Positions 1-7,939 of a DNA stretch of 24,514 nt are shown piece by piece. The stretch is from Lachnospiraceae bacterium UBA4292 (GTDB lineage Bacteria; Bacillota; Clostridia; Lachnospirales; Lachnospiraceae). A model generated the notes under the pieces. The model was not told where the DNA came from, ran no database searches, and worked only from the letters and a program-made list of their open reading frames with translations. Position 1 is the first letter of the stretch. Every line of letters starts with the position of its first letter. The position numbers were made by a program, and so were the translations under genes. The DNA lies in assembly GCA_002395865.1 (NCBI GenBank), contig DGVE01000162.1, positions 1 to 24,514 of the forward strand, written 5' to 3'.

Positions 1-488
1 CCCTGGAAGGTCTTGAACATCAGATTGAACTGCCTGATATCCGTGAAATCCTTCTTGCCGCAGGTGGGGCAGGTAATGCCTTGCTCGCGCACGAAATCCT
101 GCATCTTCTCGTTGCTCCAGCCGTCCACGCTGCCGCCGAGGTCGATGCCTTTCTCTGCGGCGAAGTCCTCTATGAGCTTGTCCGCGCGGAATCTCTCATG
201 GCAGCCTCTGCAGTCCATAAGGGGGTCGGAGAAACCACCGAGGTGTCCGGAAGCCACCCATGTCTGGGGGTTCATGAGTATCGCGCAGTCAACTCCCACA
301 TTGTAGGGGTTCTCCTGTATGAACTTCTTCCACCATGCCTTCTTGATGTTGTTCTTAAGCTCTACGCCCAGGTTGCCGTAGTCCCATGTGTTCGCGAGAC
401 CGCCGTAGATCTCTGAACCCGGGTATATGAAGCCGCGTGACTTGGCCACGGCGACTATTTTGTCCATTGTCTTTTCTTCTCTGTTCAT
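1..488 (-). CDS. glyS: Glycyl-tRNA synthetase, class II homodimeric type (5' part only)
   Basis: This is the N-terminal part of glycyl-tRNA synthetase, which charges tRNA-Gly with glycine in the cytoplasm. About 162 codons are present and the gene runs off the left edge. The translation starts [20 protein letters not shown] and continues with the block [20 protein letters not shown], then WWKKF, typical of the eukaryote/archaea-like homodimeric GlyRS found in many Bacillota rather than the alpha2-beta2 GlyQ/GlyS form. A CxxC pair (CPTC) lies near the visible end. The ATG at 488 has a GGAG about 8 nt upstream; the ATG at 467 (MDK) is a possible alternative. The gene starts 31 nt after the unknown membrane protein at 520-1350, so the two are probably co-transcribed. 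I saw no glycine T-box in front of it. The era-recO-glyS neighbourhood is conserved in Bacillota. The identification is firm. Confidence 0.95.
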   Translation of the reverse strand, partial: MNREEKTMDKIVAVAKSRGFIYPGSEIYGGLANTWDYGNLGVELKNNIKKAWWKKFIQENPYNVGVDCAILMNPQTWVASGHLGGFSDPLMDCRGCHERFRADKLIEDFAAEKGIDLGGSVDGWSNEKMQDFVREQGITCPTCGKKDFTDIRQFNLMFKTFQ

Positions 489-519
489 CTGATGTTTCTC
501 CTTTTTATTGCACTGTATA

Positions 520-1350
520 TTACCAGAATACGACGTACTGCAGATTCCCGCTGTCGTAAAGGCGAACGCCGTTGTCGCTCGTGAAGCTTATGCCCTCGGA
601 AGTTGCCATGACCTTGCCCTCGAACTGGAACCTGCCCGAAAAGCCCGTGGGAAGAGTTCCACCGAAGCCGATGACAGCCACATGGTATGTCCTGCCGGAG
701 TTCTTCAGCTGTGCAACGTCCACGGGATTGCCGGAGGCGTCGAACAGCTTAAGGCTGCTGTCGATCGCATTCAGTTCACACACAGTAAACGTATTCCAGT
801 TGGAGAAATACATATTTACCTGCTTGTTGAACGCAAGATAATCCTCGGGGGTCGCGTAATCCATCTGAAGCACCAGCGCCGAACCCGTCAGCGTCAGGCT
901 GTTGATCGCGGTGCCGAGTCTGACTCCGTCGGCGGCATACGCCTCCGGTACCTTATACTTGTTGTTATTGTACTCCTGTACCTCCGGTACGAGCCACTCC
1001 TTCTCGAACTCGTCCTTGTCGTAGTACTCCTCCGTGAAGCTGTCCACATCTGCCGAGAGGATGGTCCCGTCGCGTCTTACGAACACCGAGGTGTCGTTGA
1101 TGACGAAGGAATAATTCTCCGCCTGCACATCCTCGACCGCGGTGGCCGTGGAAGGCACAATGATATTGCCGGACTCATCCGTCGCGGTCGTCGCGTCCGA
1201 GTCACCTCCGCTCTTCCTGCCGAAGAATACCGCGGCTATAACTATCGCAACGATGGCGATAACAGCCATAGCGACTATAAATATCGTCTTGCCCGTGTTC
1301 GAGCTGCTCGTCACAGGTCTCTTTCTAACCGTCTTCTTTTTAGTAGCCAT
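520..1350 (-). CDS. Unknown single-pass membrane protein, extracytoplasmic C-terminal domain
   Basis: I do not recognise this 276-residue protein as a named family. It has a basic cytoplasmic N-terminus ([12 protein letters not shown]), one hydrophobic segment at about residues 22-43, a short Ser/Asp/Thr-rich linker, then a roughly 210-residue domain that should sit outside the membrane (N-in by the positive-inside rule). That domain has many beta-prone stretches ([36 protein letters not shown]) and one Cys. The ATG at 1350 has a GGAGG-type ribosome binding site 5-8 nt upstream. A promoter lies at 1397-1425, so the gene can be expressed apart from recO. Its place between recO and glyS suggests a co-regulated envelope protein, but no function can be assigned. 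Confidence 0.85.
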   Translation of the reverse strand: MATKKKTVRKRPVTSSSNTGKTIFIVAMAVIAIVAIVIAAVFFGRKSGGDSDATTATDESGNIIVPSTATAVEDVQAENYSFVINDTSVFVRRDGTILSADVDSFTEEYYDKDEFEKEWLVPEVQEYNNNKYKVPEAYAADGVRLGTAINSLTLTGSALVLQMDYATPEDYLAFNKQVNMYFSNWNTFTVCELNAIDSSLKLFDASGNPVDVAQLKNSGRTYHVAVIGFGGTLPTGFSGRFQFEGKVMATSEGISFTSDNGVRLYDSGNLQYVVFW

Positions 1351-1396
1351 ACACTCCTCCGATCCGTGCTCTGTCTTTCAAAAACGAATCTCGTGT

Positions 1397-1425
1397 ATTT
1401 TACACTTTTTTTGTTTCAAGTTCAA
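1397..1425 (-). promoter_or_regulatory. Promoter for the unknown membrane protein and probably glyS
   Basis: On the minus strand, -35 TTGAAC (1425-1420) and -10 TAAAAT (1402-1397) are separated by exactly 17 nt. This predicts a short leader of about 40 nt before the ATG at 1350. The -10 lies inside a perfect 13-bp palindrome (1393-1405, GTGTA-TTT-TACAC), which could be an operator. Confidence 0.65.
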
Positions 1426-1478
1426 GCCTTCTTTTGCCTTATAATGTTACAAAAGCGTTAAGATTTTCGACATTATGC

Positions 1479-2219
1479 CTAAAGAGCGTCCATTTCGTCG
1501 AGAAGCGCAGCGCTCTTTAAGTCCCGGCCCACATAATAGTGATAATAAGACCGCATCACATGAGCGTACTGAGAAAGAGCCAAAGGTTCGAGAGAAAAAG
1601 CGTAAAGGCTGTTCATATCGGCCGTATCCACATACTGCAGCGCTCTTACCGCCGCGGGGCACAGAACATCCCCCTCGGGCGACGGCACACAGCTTTTGCA
1701 GGCTATGCCGTGCCTTTTATTTACAAACACTCCCTCCGCGACAGGCTTACGGCACATTACGCACTCGTGCACAGAAGGTCCCTCGCCGTTTATCACCAGA
1801 AGCTTCTGTTCAAACACCGCCCTCACCAGCTTTTTATCCGCGACCTGCAGAGCCTTCATCGTGACGAAGAGCAGGTTCACCAGCTCCCTCGCCTCCACGT
1901 TCTCCTCCGAGAAAAGCCCTGCCAGTTCCATAAAATACGACCCGCAGGCCACAGCCTCAAGGTCGGTACTCATCTCGTCGAAGCTCTTTATTATCTTGGC
2001 CGACACCACCCTGTAGGCGGTCCGCCCCGGATAGAGTGTGAAGCGCGCAAATGTGAAAGTGCGGCAGGCAGCTATCAAAGAGCTCGTGGGCTTTCTGGCC
2101 CCGGGCGCGAAAGCGCTTATCCTTCCGAGCTCCCCGCTTATTATCACCAGTCTCCTGTCGTATTCGTCCGCAGGTGCCGAAAAGCTGACCACACCGGTGA
2201 CCTCAACTGTTTCCTTCAT
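1479..2219 (-). CDS. recO: DNA repair protein RecO
   Basis: RecO is a recombination mediator: with RecR it loads RecA onto SSB-coated single-stranded DNA in RecF-type repair. The 246-residue length fits the family. The N-terminal part (about residues 1-80) is the OB-fold, with the conserved stretch around LGRISAFAPGARKP. The helical C-terminal part carries the zinc-binding cysteines typical of Bacillota RecO: C153 and C156 (CVMC), then C174 and C177 (CKSC). The ATG at 2219 lies inside the last codons of era (17-bp overlap), with AAGGA just upstream, so recO is translationally coupled to era. No clear terminator follows; the next gene has its own promoter. The identification is firm. Confidence 0.95.
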   Translation of the reverse strand: MKETVEVTGVVSFSAPADEYDRRLVIISGELGRISAFAPGARKPTSSLIAACRTFTFARFTLYPGRTAYRVVSAKIIKSFDEMSTDLEAVACGSYFMELAGLFSEENVEARELVNLLFVTMKALQVADKKLVRAVFEQKLLVINGEGPSVHECVMCRKPVAEGVFVNKRHGIACKSCVPSPEGDVLCPAAVRALQYVDTADMNSLYAFSLEPLALSQYAHVMRSYYHYYVGRDLKSAALLDEMDAL

Positions 2220-3120
2220 TTAACTTCCTTTTATCAAAGCCGAAATTCTTAAGCTGCACGGGGTCGTCGCGCCAGTCCTTCCTGACCTTTACCCAAAGCT
2301 TTAAGTTCACTCTGGTTCCGGTCAGCTCCTCGATGTCGCGTCTGGCCTGTGTGCCTATTTTCTTCAGCATCTGGCCGCCCTTTCCGATGACTATGCCCTT
2401 GTGCGATTCCTTCTCGCACACCAGCACCGCCTCGACATCGAACATCCCGTCTTCCCGCTCCCGCATCTTCTCGATCTCGACGGCTATTCCGTGGGGCACC
2501 TCATCGCTTAAGCACCTCAGAGCCTTCTCGCGAATGATCTCACCCGCTATCTCGCGGATGGGCTGCTGCGTGACGGTCTCCTCGTCGTAATACATCGGTC
2601 CCTCGGGAAGAAGCTCGAATATTTTCTCGAGCACCCTGTCCACTCCCGTGCCGCGCAGGGCGCAAAGGGGTATCACGGCCGCGTACTCCATAAGCTCACT
2701 GTAGTTCTTCACCACCTCGCCTATGCGCGCCTTGTCGACCATGTCCGCCTTGTTGATTATAAGTATCACGGGCAGCTTGAGAGACGAAAGTCTTTCGGCT
2801 ATCTCCCTGTCGCTGGGTCCCACATGAAGGTCCGGCTCCACGAGCCAAAGAAGCATATCCACGCTCTCTATGGCCTTGTCCACGGAGCCCATCATGTACT
2901 CCCCGAGCCCCGTGTGAGCCTTGTGCATGCCGGGGGTGTCCACGAAGACGATCTGCCCCCTCTTATCCGTATATACCGTCTGTATCCTGTCCCTGGTGGT
3001 CTGCGGCTTGTTCGATGTTATCGCTATCTTCTGCCCTATCAGATGGTTCATCAGGGTCGATTTGCCGACATTCGGCCGCCCTATGAGGGCGACGAAGCCG
3101 GATCTGAATTCTTTATCCAT
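2203..3120 (-). CDS. era: GTPase Era, 30S ribosome assembly
   Basis: Era is an essential GTPase that binds the 3' end of 16S rRNA during small-subunit maturation. The 305-residue protein has the full two-domain plan. The GTPase domain shows G1 GRPNVGKS at residues 14-21, a G2-region TTRDR, G3 DTPG at 61-64, G4 NKAD at 123-126 and a G5-like CAL near 153-155 (usually SAL). The C-terminal KH domain has the RNA-binding GKGG loop at 246-249. Translation starts 5 nt after the peptidase stop codon, with AGGA overlapping that stop, and the 3' end overlaps recO by 17 bp. This places peptidase-era-recO in one transcription unit. The identification is firm. Confidence 0.97.
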   Translation of the reverse strand: MDKEFRSGFVALIGRPNVGKSTLMNHLIGQKIAITSNKPQTTRDRIQTVYTDKRGQIVFVDTPGMHKAHTGLGEYMMGSVDKAIESVDMLLWLVEPDLHVGPSDREIAERLSSLKLPVILIINKADMVDKARIGEVVKNYSELMEYAAVIPLCALRGTGVDRVLEKIFELLPEGPMYYDEETVTQQPIREIAGEIIREKALRCLSDEVPHGIAVEIEKMREREDGMFDVEAVLVCEKESHKGIVIGKGGQMLKKIGTQARRDIEELTGTRVNLKLWVKVRKDWRDDPVQLKNFGFDKRKLNEGNS

Positions 3121-3125
3121 ACGTC

Positions 3126-6038
3126 CTATTTGAATATATTGATCGTTCTGTCAAAAAGCTCCGAGGCCGCATCTATCGCGGAGGCATTGCCCACCACGCA
3201 GTAGTGGTTCTGCGAAACTGCGGTGTCGATATAATCCGCCAGGCCTCTTAAGGTCTTGATATCGGCCGTGAGGACCTCGTCCCTCTCCCGCTGCAGATCT
3301 TCCTGTGTTATACCTGCCATCCACATCTCGAAGGACATGCTGCCCTTCTGTGCGGGGGTCTTCGGAGAGTCGAGCTCATTGACTGCGCCGAGGATATACT
3401 TTGTCATATCCCTCTCCGAAAAGTCGAGGTTTCTCACAGCATCGGCCGCCTTCCTGAACACCTCCAGTGTGTCGGCCAGATTCGGATCGCGGTAGGACGA
3501 GAGCATCACGCCGCCCCTCTTCATGAATACGCAGCCGCAGCCGTAGGCGCCGCCCATGACCCTGATATTTATCCAGAGGTATTCATAACCCATCCAGATG
3601 CCCAGCACTCTCAGCGCACCGGTATATTTATATTTGTCGCTCTCCTTTATCGGATTACCGTACAGGCCCACATAGTTGACCTGAGAAGAGCTCTTGAAGC
3701 CCTCGTTCTGATCGAGCAGCACGGGTCTGAACTCGCCCGTGAAGTGCTCGCCCGCAGGAAGCGTATCCGTAAATACCGGTGCCGCCTCCTTGAAGCTCTC
3801 GTACTCCTCCGCGCTTCCGGTGAAGGAAATGATCATGTTCTCCTTCACGAATACTTTTTTGCATAACTGCGTGAGCTTTGCCGCCAGCTCCTCATATACG
3901 CTGTCGAAGTTCTTATCCCAGTTATCGAGTGCCTCGTAATAATCGATACCGCTTATCATATCGTCTATACGGGCCTTGCCGGAGACCGTTCCCGCAGCCC
4001 TCACCGTGGCTGTGCCATTGCCCCTCTCGACAAGTGTCGAGCTCAGGCGGGACTTGCCCATCATTATCAGGTTGTGCAGTCTCTCCCTGTCCGCAAAGCT
4101 CGTGGTGTTCACCACCTCGGATATGAGTTCCATGGCGTCGTTCTGGCTGTTTGAGAACGCTTTGCCGGATATCTCCACTCTGAAGTCGAGTCCTTCAGGG
4201 CGCACGCGCGCTATGGCTCCCGCGCGAAGTCCCCCCGTCTTTATGAGTATCTCGTCTCCCAGCTCCTCATAGGAGTGATCCTCAGTGGACATCTGGAAGA
4301 GAAGAGATACCAGAAGCGACGCATACTTTACATCATCGACTCCTATGCTCCTCGCGTCGAAGCTGAACTTAAAATACGCTATACCTGCGGAAAATACATC
4401 CGAGTGGATGACCTTTATTCCGTCAAGCTCCTTCTCGTCGATGTAGAGCTGTTCCGCCTTTTTACTCACGTCGTCCACGGAAAGAAGCGGTATCTTCTCG
4501 AGCTCTTCGGGCGTCGAGGGAGTCTCCTGGAACTTCTTGAGTGCCGCCGTATGCTCCACTATCTGAGCTATCTGCTCTCTGGAAAGGGAGGCCTTGAGCT
4601 CGGCGAGCTTCCTTGCGGTCTCGGCGTCATTTTTATCGTTCTTGCCCTTCTCCGGAACCATCACGACCGTGGCTCCGTGCGGATTGTCCAGAAGCTTCTC
4701 CTTTATGAGCTTCTCGAAATAGCCCTCGTCGATAAGAGTCCTGAGCTTGTCGAAATACTGCTGATAGCAGAGCATGTCGAATGCTCCGTTATCGTCATAG
4801 AGCCATGTGTTCATGGCATTGAGACCTGCGATAAGTCCCTTCGAGAGCCCGCCGTAGTCGGCCTCCCTCATGCGGAATTCCAGACTGTTCAGACCCGCAA
4901 GCACTGTCCTTTTGTTGATACCGTTCTCCACTATATCGCTGAGCACATCGTTTATGATGAACTCGAAGCGTGACTCATCCTCCTTGTCGGCCTCCCTCGC
5001 TATTATGCCGAAGTAGGGCTGGCGAAGGCCGTCGTTGTAGCCTCCATAGACATCCGAACCGATGCCCGCCTTCATAAGAGCGAGCTTTATGGGGGCCCCG
5101 GGCGCATCCATCAGCACATACTCAAGCACGGAAAATGCCAGCCCCTCGAGCACATCCGACGCCTCTCCGGTGACTCTGTTCCATGAGAGGAACGTATTCT
5201 TCTTCTCGCTCTCCTCGTCGGTGATGCTGTAGGTGGCGACGCGGTATACGGGAGCCTCGGGCGCCTTCTGAAGAGCCACAGCTGAATCCACGCTTATCCT
5301 GCCGTATCCGCTCAGATATTCGCTGTCGATCCACGTAAGCCTCTCCTCCATATCGCAGTTGCCGTAGAGGAAGATGTAGCTGTTGGACGGATGGTAGTAT
5401 GTCCTGTGAAAATCGATATAGTTCTCATAGGTCAGCTGCGGGATGGTGTTCGGCTCGCCGCCCGAATCGTGCGCGTACTCATTGTCCGGATAGAGAGCCT
5501 TCTTTATCTCCTCCCCGAGCACGTCGTCGGGAGAGGAGTATGCCCCCTTCATCTCGTTGTAGACCACGCCGTTGTAGATGAGCGGGCTGTCAGCGTCCGC
5601 GAGCTCATAGTGCCAGCCCTCCTGCTCGAAGAACGTTCTCGTCTTGTATATGTTCGGATTGAACACCGCGTCCATATACACGCTCATGAGGTTCTTGAAA
5701 TCCTGGTAGTTGCAGCTGGCCACCGGATATACGGTCTTGTCCGGGTAGGTCATCGCATTTAAAAATGTATTTAATGAGCCCTTGGCAAGCTCCACGAACG
5801 GATCCTTTGAGGGGTACTTGTCCGAGCCGCACAACACCGTGTGCTCTATGATGTGAGCCACACCCGTGCTGTCCTTCGGCGTGGTACGAAAGCCTATCGA
5901 GAATACCTTGTTGTCATCCTCGCAGGAGATGCACAGCACTCTGGCTCCCGTCTTTATATGCTCGAGCAGATATCCGTCAGCCGCCAGCTCGTCGATTCTC
6001 CTCTTCTCTATCAGTCTGTAAGTAGATGGTATGTTCAT
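3126..6038 (-). CDS. M16C family zinc metallopeptidase (presequence-protease-like)
   Basis: This 970-residue protein is a single-chain M16 (insulinase/pitrilysin clan) zinc peptidase of the M16C type, related to presequence protease, which degrades peptides inside a closed chamber made of two halves. The inverted zinc motif HxxEH is intact at residues 62-66 (HIIEH, in the family context followed by TVLCG), and the third ligand is the Glu in YNEMKG (E162). The family-typical stretch FLNAMTYPDKT follows the active site. There is no signal peptide, so it is probably cytoplasmic and recycles peptides. A strong promoter (6089-6118) precedes it, and era begins 5 nt after its stop. Its exact substrate is unknown. 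Heading the era-recO unit ties its expression to ribosome and DNA-maintenance genes, but I see no functional link. Confidence 0.93.
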   Translation of the reverse strand: MNIPSTYRLIEKRRIDELAADGYLLEHIKTGARVLCISCEDDNKVFSIGFRTTPKDSTGVAHIIEHTVLCGSDKYPSKDPFVELAKGSLNTFLNAMTYPDKTVYPVASCNYQDFKNLMSVYMDAVFNPNIYKTRTFFEQEGWHYELADADSPLIYNGVVYNEMKGAYSSPDDVLGEEIKKALYPDNEYAHDSGGEPNTIPQLTYENYIDFHRTYYHPSNSYIFLYGNCDMEERLTWIDSEYLSGYGRISVDSAVALQKAPEAPVYRVATYSITDEESEKKNTFLSWNRVTGEASDVLEGLAFSVLEYVLMDAPGAPIKLALMKAGIGSDVYGGYNDGLRQPYFGIIAREADKEDESRFEFIINDVLSDIVENGINKRTVLAGLNSLEFRMREADYGGLSKGLIAGLNAMNTWLYDDNGAFDMLCYQQYFDKLRTLIDEGYFEKLIKEKLLDNPHGATVVMVPEKGKNDKNDAETARKLAELKASLSREQIAQIVEHTAALKKFQETPSTPEELEKIPLLSVDDVSKKAEQLYIDEKELDGIKVIHSDVFSAGIAYFKFSFDARSIGVDDVKYASLLVSLLFQMSTEDHSYEELGDEILIKTGGLRAGAIARVRPEGLDFRVEISGKAFSNSQNDAMELISEVVNTTSFADRERLHNLIMMGKSRLSSTLVERGNGTATVRAAGTVSGKARIDDMISGIDYYEALDNWDKNFDSVYEELAAKLTQLCKKVFVKENMIISFTGSAEEYESFKEAAPVFTDTLPAGEHFTGEFRPVLLDQNEGFKSSSQVNYVGLYGNPIKESDKYKYTGALRVLGIWMGYEYLWINIRVMGGAYGCGCVFMKRGGVMLSSYRDPNLADTLEVFRKAADAVRNLDFSERDMTKYILGAVNELDSPKTPAQKGSMSFEMWMAGITQEDLQRERDEVLTADIKTLRGLADYIDTAVSQNHYCVVGNASAIDAASELFDRTINIFK

Positions 6039-6088
6039 ATCACTTTATTCCTTTCCGCAGCGCAATGCGCCATGCAAACACTGCGTGT

Positions 6089-6118
6089 ATTATAACCCAC
6101 TCACCGCATTTGCGTCAA
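6089..6118 (-). promoter_or_regulatory. Promoter of the peptidase-era-recO unit
   Basis: On the minus strand, -35 TTGACG (6118-6113) and a perfect -10 TATAAT (6094-6089) are spaced by 18 nt. Transcription should start near 6082, giving a leader of about 45 nt that carries GGAAAGGAAT before the ATG at 6038. Confidence 0.75.
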
Positions 6119-6202
6119 TCATTTCATACATCAAACAGGTCTCATACCCCGATGGATTCCTCGGTATTTTTATATTTTTCTGTAGTCTTTTGTCATATAT
6201 GA

Positions 6203-6211
6203 TGGTATACT
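6203..6211 (+). promoter_or_regulatory. Extended -10 promoter for the GH26 lipoprotein
   Basis: TGG followed by TATACT (6206-6211) forms an extended -10. No good -35 is visible (TAGTCT is 17 nt upstream). The predicted leader is about 80 nt. It diverges from the peptidase promoter, the two -10 boxes being about 110 bp apart. Confidence 0.5.
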
Positions 6212-6299
6212 TGCAATACTCTTCATAAAGTGCCAAAGCATCTGCTTTGTTTGCCTTATGAAACAGAACGTAATAAGATCTGTATTTGAAAGGACGATC

Positions 6300-7895
6300 A
6301 TGCGTATGAACAGGAAATATCTGTTACTGCTGGCCGGTGTTCTTGCACTCACCGGCTGCTCGACAGGTTCAAGCGACGAAAAGAACCCGTCGACCTCAGC
6401 CACATCAACCATTGCACCTCAGGGCACAGACGTAAGCTCTGCGCCATCAGAGTTCGAAACCTCCACCAAAACAGAACCCACAGCACCGGCCGTATGGGAG
6501 ACGACCGCTCCGGCAAAAATCAGGAATTCACTTTCCGATGAACAGGTTTGGCTGGAAACCGAGGCTCTGATCGGCAAAGGAGAGCTGATATTTACAGGTG
6601 CTGAAAATGAAGGCTTCTATCCCGACGATCTCGACTGGCTCAGGAATTCCTCAGCAGATGATATCCTGGCCATAGTGTACAGCTGTGACGACAGGGATCA
6701 TGCGGGATGGGGTGTTCTTGGTCTCAACTTCGGTGCAGGGCAGCAGGACATCGCCGCCTATGCGGATAAGCCCGAAAAAAAGCGCCTGATATCCATCACT
6801 GTAGGTGATATGTGTCAGCAGGCACACGCCGACAGTCCCAAAGATCTATCCTCTTTTTCTCTCGGAGCATGGAACGGAGGTCACATACACGGTGTCTATA
6901 TGCTTCGCGGCAACGACGCTCTCTCATTAAGTGCATACCTCGAGCAGGTCGAAAAAGACAAGGGTATAATACACACCTACAACGGCTCTCTCTCAAACCC
7001 CGACGCCATTCCCGAGGCGGCAGCGGTATACGACTATCTGAAGGATGTCTGGGCGGGAGATAACTGTATCACGGGCCAGATGGAATCCACCTGGATGGGC
7101 TCGCCCGATTACGAGATGAACTACATCTACGACTGTACCGGCAGATATCCCGCAATACGCGGTCTGGATTTTATGCACAATGATTTTGCGGGTGTGGTAA
7201 AGCGCGCAAAGGAGTGGTGGGAAAAGGGAGGAATAGTCACCATCTGCTGGCACACCGGCTCCGATTTTGCCACCGGCTACAACGAGTGCCTGAAGACTGA
7301 GCTTGACTGGGAAAATGCCTTCACCCCCGGTACAAAGGAGTACGATAAGCTTCTGTCCGACATGGACAGAGCAGTTCCCTTCCTCCAGCAGCTGGAGGAC
7401 GCCGGTGTTCCGGTTCTGTGGAGGCCCTTCCACGAGCTCGACGGCGGCTGGTTCTGGTGGAGCAGGGGCGGCAGCGAATACTTCGTACACCTCTGGCAGC
7501 TCATGTACAGCCGGTATGTGGATTACTGGGGGCTGGATAATCTGATCTGGGTTCTGGGTTACTCTCACAACGGTGGCGATCTGGGAGCATGGTACCCCGG
7601 CGACAACTATGTGGATCTGATCGGAGGCGACAGCTACGACAAGGGTGCCAACAAGAGCCTCTACGAGGATGTATCAAAGGTGGCAGCCCCCCAAATGCCC
7701 ATAGTCTTCCACGAGTGCGGCACGATCCCCACCGAGGATCAGATGGTAAAGGCAGGAACCGACTGGCTCTTCTTCATGGTATGGCACACCGACTATATCA
7801 CCGATGAGAAGAACAACACCAAGAAATCGCTCGACGAGATATATAACAGCGATTACTTCATAACACTTGACGAGCTGCCGTCATTTACAGAATAG
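6300..7895 (+). CDS. GH26 beta-mannanase-like lipoprotein
   Basis: This is a surface lipoprotein with a glycoside hydrolase family 26 domain, predicted to cut internal beta-1,4-mannosidic bonds in mannan or glucomannan. From the ATG at 6300 (531 aa) the signal sequence MRMNRKYLLLLAGVLALTGC ends in a lipobox with Cys20, followed by a Ser/Thr/Pro-rich linker to about residue 75. Residues 80-225 look like a beta-rich accessory domain, possibly carbohydrate-binding, which I cannot assign. The GH26 domain starts near residue 228 (HTYNG). It carries the acid/base Glu in WRPFHE (E379), the aromatic WFWW that follows, and the nucleophile Glu in FHECG (E472). The start at 6300 is preferred over an upstream in-frame ATG at 6258 because AAAGGA lies 5 nt before it and the signal peptide begins there. 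It is a single gene on the plus strand with its own promoter and terminator. Activity on a related glucan cannot be excluded. Confidence 0.9.
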   Translation: MRMNRKYLLLLAGVLALTGCSTGSSDEKNPSTSATSTIAPQGTDVSSAPSEFETSTKTEPTAPAVWETTAPAKIRNSLSDEQVWLETEALIGKGELIFTGAENEGFYPDDLDWLRNSSADDILAIVYSCDDRDHAGWGVLGLNFGAGQQDIAAYADKPEKKRLISITVGDMCQQAHADSPKDLSSFSLGAWNGGHIHGVYMLRGNDALSLSAYLEQVEKDKGIIHTYNGSLSNPDAIPEAAAVYDYLKDVWAGDNCITGQMESTWMGSPDYEMNYIYDCTGRYPAIRGLDFMHNDFAGVVKRAKEWWEKGGIVTICWHTGSDFATGYNECLKTELDWENAFTPGTKEYDKLLSDMDRAVPFLQQLEDAGVPVLWRPFHELDGGWFWWSRGGSEYFVHLWQLMYSRYVDYWGLDNLIWVLGYSHNGGDLGAWYPGDNYVDLIGGDSYDKGANKSLYEDVSKVAAPQMPIVFHECGTIPTEDQMVKAGTDWLFFMVWHTDYITDEKNNTKKSLDEIYNSDYFITLDELPSFTE

Positions 7896-7901
7896 AAAAA
7901 G

Positions 7902-7936
7902 CCCGGAGCTGATCTCACTCAGCCCCGGGTATTTTC
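7902..7936. terminator. Bidirectional terminator between convergent genes
   Basis: An 11-bp stem with one mismatch (CCCGGAGCTGA at 7902-7912, TCAGCCCCGGG at 7919-7929) has a 6-nt loop. On the plus strand it is followed by TATTTT, and on the minus strand by CTTTTTC. It can stop transcripts of the GH26 gene and of the U32 gene that end 45 bp apart. Confidence 0.85.
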
Positions 7937-7939
7937 ATT

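Noticed and set aside
489..519. Glycine T-box riboswitch in front of glyS
   Set aside because: The gap to the upstream gene is only 31 bp and I could not find the T-box consensus there or in the leader of the upstream gene.
508..1461. A 317-codon open frame on the plus strand
   Set aside because: It is antisense to the membrane protein at 520-1350 and crosses its promoter, and it has no ribosome binding site or domain.
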